Source: Acidobacteriota bacterium (GTDB lineage: Bacteria > Acidobacteriota > Polarisedimenticolia > QHYA01). Taken from it: a stretch of DNA of 27,630 bases. The translations under genes and the position numbers were made by a program. Where the stretch lies: assembly GCA_003223995.1 (NCBI GenBank), contig QHYA01000154.1, positions 1 to 27,630 of the forward strand, in the 5' to 3' direction. Shown here piece after piece: positions 22,730 to 27,630 of the stretch; within the stretch, counting starts at the first letter, position 1; every line of letters begins with the position of its first letter. The notes under the pieces were generated by a model. It was given only the letters and a program-made list of their open reading frames with translations, did no database searches and had not been told where the DNA came from.

Positions 22730-24609
22730 GATTCCAGGGCTCGCGGAGGGGCCGCAGCCCGGCGCTCGACCAGTCCGTCCAGCACCTCGATGGCCGAGGC
22801 GTACCGTCCATGCGGCACGCTGACAAGGGCTCCCTCGACGAGACCCCGCAGGCTTCCGAGCAACTCCCGGGCGATGGCGATCCCCTCCTGCTGCGGGTGG
22901 CCCTCGGACTCTGCACGCCGCATCCGTTCCAGGACCCCCTCTGGCACGACCACGCCCGGGATCTCGTTGTTGAGGAACTCGGCGTCCCTGAAAGAGGCGA
23001 GAGGAACAATCGAGGCGATCAGCGGCACCTTCACGTGCGCGATCCGCCGGCTGAACTGCTCCAGCAGCCCCACGTCGAAAACCGGCTGGGTCACGGCGTA
23101 TTCCGCTCCCGCGTCGACCTTCCACTCGAACCGGCTGATCTCACGGTCCAGGTCGGAAGCGCCCGGCTTCGCCCGCACGCCGATGTGGAAGGCGGTCGGC
23201 GCACCGATCGCGTTGCCGCCGATGTCGATGGCGCGGTTCAGCCGGTGCACCATGTTGGTCAGACCGATCGCATCGACTTCGAAGACGCCGTTGGCCCCGG
23301 GGTACTGACCGGCTGGAGCGGGATCGCCCGTGATCAGCAACAGGTTGCGGATTCCGAGCACCCAGGCGCCGAGGAGGTCCGACTGCATGCCGGGGAGATT
23401 GCGCTCCCGGCAGCCGTACTCCACGATCGATTCGATGCCCCCCTGTTTCATCAGCAACTGCGCGAGGGCCTGTGGCGTCATCCGGGCCGAGGCCGAGGGG
23501 CGCTCGGGAATCAGGATGGCATCGACTTCCTGCTCCGAGACGTAGCGGACTCCCTCCAGCACCTCGGAAGCGTCGCACCCCTTGGGCGGCAGGACCTCCA
23601 CGCAGACCACGAACCTGCCGGCGACGAGAGCCCGCGCGAGACCGCTCTTGTCGGCCCTCCGCACCTCCTCGACCGCCCGGCCGGGTCCGGGCGACGGGAC
23701 GGTGATCACCGTCCGCCGCACGGCCGGCTGCATGGTCCGGATCGCTCTACGGATCGCGCGGATGTGGTCGGGCGTCGTTCCGCAGCAGCCTCCCACGACC
23801 CGCGCTCCCGCCTGGATGAAGCGCCGGGCGTAAGAGGCGACGTATTCCGGAGAGCAGAGGTAAAGGTTCCTCCCGTCGATGTTGCGGGGGCGGCCCGCGT
23901 TCGGCATCGCCGAGATCTTTCGCCGCGTCGCCTCGGCCATGCGCTCCACGGCCGTCAGCATCGCCGCGGGCCCGACGCTGCAGTTGACGCCGACCACGTC
24001 GGCCCCCCAGGCGTCCAGCTTCGCGGCAAACACCTCAGGAGCTGTCCCCTCGAGGCTGTTGCCGTCATCTTCAATCGTCATCGAGGCGATGATCGGGACG
24101 TCCGACACCGAGCGGGCGGCGCGGATGGCGGCGGCAATCTCGTTGAGGTCCGAGAAGGTCTCGAGGACGAACAGGTTCGCACCGCCCCGCACGAGCGCCT
24201 CCGCTTGCTCCCGGAAGAACTCCTCGGCCTCCGTGATCGATGTCGGCCCCCATGGCTCGATGCGGATGCCGAGCGGACCGACAGCCCCGGCGACGTAGAG
24301 GCTGTCTCCAGCCGCTTCCCGGGCGATCCGCGCCGACTCGAAATTGATCGCCGTCGTCTGCTCGCCGAAGCCGTATTTCGTCAGCTTGACGCGGTTCGCC
24401 CCGAAGGTGTTGGTCTCCAGTACGTCGGCGCCGACGTCCGCGTAGGCCATGTGGACCTGGCGAACCAGCTCGGGAGAAGACAGGGACAGCTCGTCGAAGC
24501 AGCGGTTGACGAACACGCCGCGGCGGTACAGCTCCGTCCCGATACCGCCATCGAACAGGACGATGCTCTGCTCCAGGAATTCCAGGAAGGGCTTGCGCTG
24601 CGATCCCAT
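22726..24609 (-). CDS. Bifunctional homocysteine S-methyltransferase / methylenetetrahydrofolate reductase
   Basis: A 627-residue two-domain protein, the usual length. Residues ~1-300 are a Pfam Met_synth_1-type homocysteine methyltransferase barrel: LFDGGIGTELYRRGV, ETNTFGANRVKL, and zinc ligands C210 (VGVNCSVGP) and C275/C276 (GGCCGTTPDHI). Residues ~320-610 are a MetF-like flavin domain: CVEVLPPKG, LLITGDPAP, GANGVFEVDAIGL, FHIGVRAKP and TQPVFDVGLL. The fused enzyme links reduction of 5,10-methylene-THF with methyl transfer to homocysteine. It is related in its folate chemistry to folK and panB elsewhere in the window. The start is ATG 24609, weak ribosome binding site. The TAG stop lies in the edge of the palindromic element. 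Confidence 0.94.
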   Translation of the reverse strand: MGSQRKPFLEFLEQSIVLFDGGIGTELYRRGVFVNRCFDELSLSSPELVRQVHMAYADVGADVLETNTFGANRVKLTKYGFGEQTTAINFESARIAREAAGDSLYVAGAVGPLGIRIEPWGPTSITEAEEFFREQAEALVRGGANLFVLETFSDLNEIAAAIRAARSVSDVPIIASMTIEDDGNSLEGTAPEVFAAKLDAWGADVVGVNCSVGPAAMLTAVERMAEATRRKISAMPNAGRPRNIDGRNLYLCSPEYVASYARRFIQAGARVVGGCCGTTPDHIRAIRRAIRTMQPAVRRTVITVPSPGPGRAVEEVRRADKSGLARALVAGRFVVCVEVLPPKGCDASEVLEGVRYVSEQEVDAILIPERPSASARMTPQALAQLLMKQGGIESIVEYGCRERNLPGMQSDLLGAWVLGIRNLLLITGDPAPAGQYPGANGVFEVDAIGLTNMVHRLNRAIDIGGNAIGAPTAFHIGVRAKPGASDLDREISRFEWKVDAGAEYAVTQPVFDVGLLEQFSRRIAHVKVPLIASIVPLASFRDAEFLNNEIPGVVVPEGVLERMRRAESEGHPQQEGIAIARELLGSLRGLVEGALVSVPHGRYASAIEVLDGLVERRAAAPPRALES

Positions 24610-24659
24610 CGGATGTCTCGTGCTCGGAGACGGGGCACGGGCGGCCCCGGCTCTGCTCG

Positions 24660-25169
24660 CTACTCCAACACTTCGGCCCGCCGGAGCCCGAGGGTGTTGT
24701 TGTACTCCTTCGATCCGACAGAGTCTGTATGCCCCTCGACCTCGATATAGACGGACTTGTTCAACGCCTTGACCTTCCCCGCCAGATCATCCAGCACGGA
24801 AGAGGCCTCGGGAGGGACCTTCGCCTTGTTGAAGCCGAACTTCACCTGGTCGTTGGTGAGGGTCACCTCCCACAGCACCTTCCCCTTCGCGAGCTTCTCT
24901 GCGTTTCCGGCTCTGGTGCTGGCGGCCTCCGCCGTCTGACGGGCCTCGTCGGTCTTGGCGTCGAGCCGTGCGACCTCCCTCTGCGTCTCCGATTTCAGAT
25001 CGCCGGTGCGCCGTTCGTTCTCCTCGACGCCTGTCTGCACTTCGCCGATCTTCTTGTCCTCGTTCTGCGCCGTCTGCCGGAAGAGCTTCTTGGTCACGCA
25101 GCCGGCGAAGGACGACATCATGAGGAGAAGGGCAAAGGTCGTGAACAAGCGTGCGGCTGTCATCCTCAT
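24660..25169 (-). CDS. OmpA-like peptidoglycan-associated lipoprotein, truncated in its OmpA domain
   Basis: A 169-residue protein. A lipoprotein signal peptide (FALLLMMSSFAGC, acylated Cys24) is followed by a charged, probably coiled-coil region (residues ~30-95) and then an OmpA/MotB-type domain: VKFGFNKAKVPPEA, VYIEVEGHTDSVGSKEYNN and LGLRRAE. The domain then ends at once with VLE and TAG. In relatives about 45 more residues follow LRRAE, including the conserved NRR motif that helps bind diaminopimelate, and the protein ends in a V-x-x-VLE-like strand. The end here therefore looks like the family's last residues joined in frame after an internal deletion near 24669-24680. The ATG at 25169 has GGGAGG five bases upstream. 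It should sit in the outer membrane, but peptidoglycan binding is doubtful. Confidence 0.82.
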   Translation of the reverse strand: MRMTAARLFTTFALLLMMSSFAGCVTKKLFRQTAQNEDKKIGEVQTGVEENERRTGDLKSETQREVARLDAKTDEARQTAEAASTRAGNAEKLAKGKVLWEVTLTNDQVKFGFNKAKVPPEASSVLDDLAGKVKALNKSVYIEVEGHTDSVGSKEYNNTLGLRRAEVLE

Positions 25170-25331
25170 GGGCACCTCCCGGGGGCAAGAGTAAGTACGG
25201 ACACCCGGCCGCCCTGCCCCGCTGGCGGCCGCTCCGGTGCTGTGAGCAATTATAAGACAGTCAAAGACACAGTCGATCGGCCGGGAGCGGGTCGCGCAAA
25301 GGTCCGAGGACGGGAGTCGGCCCTCAGCGGG

Positions 25332-26372
25332 TCAGGGAGCGAGGACGTATCCCTTGCGCGTGCGCACGTTGTACCGGCCGTTATTGGCCACCAGGGCGAT
25401 CCGGCGAAACTTCCCATTGCGGGAGCTGCTGGGCGGAGTGTATCCGAGCACGTATTGGTTGCGCAGGTCCTCCTGGATCTGGCTGACGGCCTCCTTCATG
25501 TCATTGGAGTCATGGATGAGGAAGAAGGCCCCGCCGGTCTCATCGGAGACCTGCCGCAGCACGTTCTCCGCATCGGTCTGGAGCTTCTTGTCCCCCGTCA
25601 ACTCGCGGCTCTCGTCTGCGAATCCGATGCAGTAGAACGGCACGTCCACGGAACGCGCGGAGGCCATCGCCTTCCCCAGAGACAGCGTGCTGTAGTTGTC
25701 CACTCCGTCGGTGAGCAGCACGATCGCCTTGCGTCCCTGGCGCTGCCGGTTCACCATCCCCGGGACCCCCGCGATGGCGTCGTTCAGGGCGGTCTGTCCG
25801 TAGGCTTTCACCGCACTCAGGTACTTCAGGGTTTCGGTGCGGTTGCGAGTGAAATCCGTCAGTACCGCCACCTGCCGATCGGCAAAGGCGATCAGGGCAG
25901 CTTCATCGAATGATCGGAGGCTACTGAGGAAATAGCGGACGGCCTGCTTGGCGGTGCCGATCTTCCCCGACATCCGCATGCTCCCGGAGACATCAAGGAC
26001 GAACGCAATGCTGACCGGCCGGCTGAGGTCCCTGGCGAAGTACTCGATCCGTTGCCGCGCGCCTTCCTCGTACAGCACGAAATCCTCGGGGCCGAGATTC
26101 AGAACTGGCCGGCCCTTTCGGTCCGCCACCACGGCCGGGACCATGACGAGATCGACGGAAGCCTTCTCGACGAAGCGCCCTTTGAGAAGCTCCTCGATCT
26201 CACGATCCTCCTTGCTCTTCCTGGAGGCTCCTGTGTTCGCCAGGTGTCCTTCCTCGTCGAGGGGTCCCTGGTCCCCGGCGGCCGGCGTGAATCCCGCCAG
26301 CAGGATGCAAAGGGAAATGGAAGAAACGGCGGAGGAGAAACTCCGATGGGGGCCGAGATATTTGATCATCAT
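25332..26372 (-). CDS. Secreted VWFA-domain protein of the acidobacterial VWFA-related family
   Basis: A 346-residue protein. A signal-like N-terminus (SSISLCILLAGFTPAA) and a charged linker precede the family lead-in VDLVMVPAVVADRKGRPVLNL with EDFVLYEEG, then a von Willebrand A domain with an intact metal site: D127-V-S129-G-S131 (VLDVSGSM), T194 (GQTALNDAI) and D222 (LLTDGVDN). The end NQYVLGYTPPSSS...FRRIALV...VRTRKGYVLAP is a common C-terminus in the family TIGR03436 (VWFA-related Acidobacterial domain). Such proteins bind partners outside the cell or in the periplasm; the partner is unknown. The start ATG 26372 has GAGGGAAGAG upstream. It is followed at a distance by the OmpA-like gene on the same strand. 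Confidence 0.88.
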   Translation of the reverse strand: MMIKYLGPHRSFSSAVSSISLCILLAGFTPAAGDQGPLDEEGHLANTGASRKSKEDREIEELLKGRFVEKASVDLVMVPAVVADRKGRPVLNLGPEDFVLYEEGARQRIEYFARDLSRPVSIAFVLDVSGSMRMSGKIGTAKQAVRYFLSSLRSFDEAALIAFADRQVAVLTDFTRNRTETLKYLSAVKAYGQTALNDAIAGVPGMVNRQRQGRKAIVLLTDGVDNYSTLSLGKAMASARSVDVPFYCIGFADESRELTGDKKLQTDAENVLRQVSDETGGAFFLIHDSNDMKEAVSQIQEDLRNQYVLGYTPPSSSRNGKFRRIALVANNGRYNVRTRKGYVLAP

Positions 26373-26612
26373 CTTTTCTCTTCCCTCGCCAACAGGACCC
26401 GTCTATACATATTCAGGTCCGTCCCAGGAGTTCGCAACTCGGCTCGGAGGCCGCGGGCTTCCCTATTCCCATAACCCACTATGCGCCAGCACCTTACTAC
26501 CGCAAGTGTTTTTTACCAGCCTTCCGTGGGCATCTGAGGGGAGTGCGGTCCCCCCTGGAGAAGAAAGAGAGGGTGACGCTTGCCATGTCGGGGGCGGCCC
26601 TGCCGCCCGAGA

Positions 26613-27461
26613 TCAGGGCGCAGCGAAAGCCTTGCCGGGTTTTCCGCCGGCTGGAGCAGCAGTCAGAGGAGCACGCTGAGACAACCCAGCCAGACCCTCC
26701 CGCGCCCCGGCACGGAGGGTCTGGGTCTCGTTCGCCTCAGCAGGATCCGGATCGTGCTCGAGCACGAAGCGGTATTCCTTCCCTGCCTCCTGCTCTCGCC
26801 CTTCGGCTGCGAGGGTATCCGCGAGATAGAGACGTGTCCTCAACCAGTTGGGGGAGACCTTCAGCGACTGCCGGAGGAGTTCCTCGGACCTCTCCAGGTC
26901 GCGCTTGGGCCGCGGGACCTGGTAGAAATACCGGCCCAGGGCCCGATAGCCAGCGCCGCAACCCCAGCCGGGGGATTTCTTGATGACGGATTCCATGTCC
27001 GATTCGAACTCGCCTCCCAATCCTTTCAACATCGAGCGGAACATCCCGATGCCGCGACCGTAGAGGGAGACCGCGAGACCATGGTAGAAGCGCCCCTCGA
27101 TGCCCTCCGGGCGCGCCGCAACCGCCCTCTCCGCCCATTCCAGCGCCTGCTTGCCCAGCGCCTTCAGGCGATCGGAAGCCTTCTCGTCGTCGAGCCTGTC
27201 CCCAATGGCCCAGGCGGCTCGCGCCGCCCTCCAGAGGAGGTCGTACGAGTCCTGATGCTCCGGGACCGCTTTCTGAAGCTCCTGAAGATCCTGTTCCCGC
27301 GCCTGTTCGCTCTCGGGCCCATCGAAACGGGCATCGCTCACGGCGACGATGCTCGAGATTTCCCCGGCGTTCGCGGCTTCTCCCAGGACGGCCGCTCCGG
27401 CTGCGGCGAGCAGAGCCGCGGCGAGAGCCATCCGAACGATCGAGAGGAACGAACGCTCCAT
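26613..27461 (-). CDS. TatT-like (TRAP transporter T-component family) helical repeat protein
   Basis: A 282-residue exported protein. The N-terminus MERSFLSIVRMALAAALLAA is a signal peptide. The mature part is all-helical with TPR-like units: YDLLWRAARAAWAIGDR, ALEWAERAVAARPEGIEGRFYHGLA, GYRALGRYFYQVPRPKRDLERSEELLRQSLKVSP, and RLYLADTLAAEGREQEAGKEY. The GYRALGRYFYQVP-WPKRD-like stretch is characteristic of proteins annotated as TatT, a periplasmic partner of some TRAP transporters, though no transporter genes are nearby and the name may not reflect function. The ATG at 27461 has GAGGTG six bases upstream; a longer frame to 27527 lacks family similarity. A 240-bp gap to the VWFA gene contains only its likely upstream region. 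Confidence 0.8.
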   Translation of the reverse strand: MERSFLSIVRMALAAALLAAAGAAVLGEAANAGEISSIVAVSDARFDGPESEQAREQDLQELQKAVPEHQDSYDLLWRAARAAWAIGDRLDDEKASDRLKALGKQALEWAERAVAARPEGIEGRFYHGLAVSLYGRGIGMFRSMLKGLGGEFESDMESVIKKSPGWGCGAGYRALGRYFYQVPRPKRDLERSEELLRQSLKVSPNWLRTRLYLADTLAAEGREQEAGKEYRFVLEHDPDPAEANETQTLRAGAREGLAGLSQRAPLTAAPAGGKPGKAFAAP

Positions 27462-27630
27462 CACGCCCACCTCATGCCTCCAGTGCCTCGGCCGCGCCCT
27501 GCTGACCGCCTCTGGCGATTCTGACACGCGGAAGCGACGCCCTGCCAGTCCGACGCTACCGTCCTACTACCGTCCCGGTATCTAGAACGGGGCATCCGGC
27601 GTCCTTTGCCGTCATGGTGTGGACCACGGG

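Noticed and set aside
22810..24750. Plus-strand open frame of 646 codons
   Set aside because: Antisense to the homocysteine methyltransferase/MTHFR gene; rich in Arg, His, Asp and Gly without recognisable motifs.

Overview
This is a GC-rich bacterial chromosomal window carrying mostly housekeeping genes in two opposed blocks. The cell was probably Gram-negative: there are two lipoproteins, an OmpA-type protein and a predicted beta-barrel. An Acidobacteriota-like source is plausible. The VWFA protein at 25.3-26.4 kb has the layout of the family first described in Acidobacteria, and the EF-P and Asp-box proteins resemble that group. This assignment is inference from remembered families, not from a search.

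Layout. Position 1-588 is the 3' end of an unrecognised secreted-type protein. A minus-strand block reads leftward from 12.1 kb: folK, a phosphohexomutase, a deoxynucleoside kinase, panB, panC, panD, a methyltransferase, a large Asp-box/sortilin-like protein, an acyl-CoA dehydrogenase and a small cupin. The folate and pantothenate genes overlap or nearly abut and look like one operon. A plus-strand block starts from a probable promoter near 12.15 kb: a TPR protein, glmU, glmS, an intein-containing uvrD/pcrA and efp. GlmU and GlmS together make UDP-GlcNAc from fructose-6-phosphate. The right end (19.9-27.6 kb) holds envelope and accessory genes: a beta-barrel protein, an archaemetzincin, a glycine-zipper lipoprotein, a bifunctional homocysteine methyltransferase/methylenetetrahydrofolate reductase, an OmpA-like lipoprotein, the VWFA protein and a TatT-like protein.

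The most striking observation is that four otherwise well-conserved genes each lack an internal segment of roughly 45-55 codons. They are the acyl-CoA dehydrogenase (frameshifted), the deoxynucleoside kinase, glmS and the OmpA-like protein (the last three in frame). A fifth junction may have fused the end of uvrD to the start of efp. Two junctions sit on an AGATCT hexamer and a third contains GATC. Since glmS is normally essential, an assembly or library artefact is at least as likely as real genome decay, and read-level checking would decide it.

Other items are a 366-residue intein in the helicase, a four-copy 42-bp degenerate tandem repeat between pgm and the kinase, a 165-bp palindromic repeat flanked by CTAG that supplies the stop codon of the metabolic gene beside it, an unusual Gly/Arg-rich insertion in PanC, and unusual key residues in the archaemetzincin and in EF-P. 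I found no rRNA, tRNA, CRISPR array, or complete insertion sequence.
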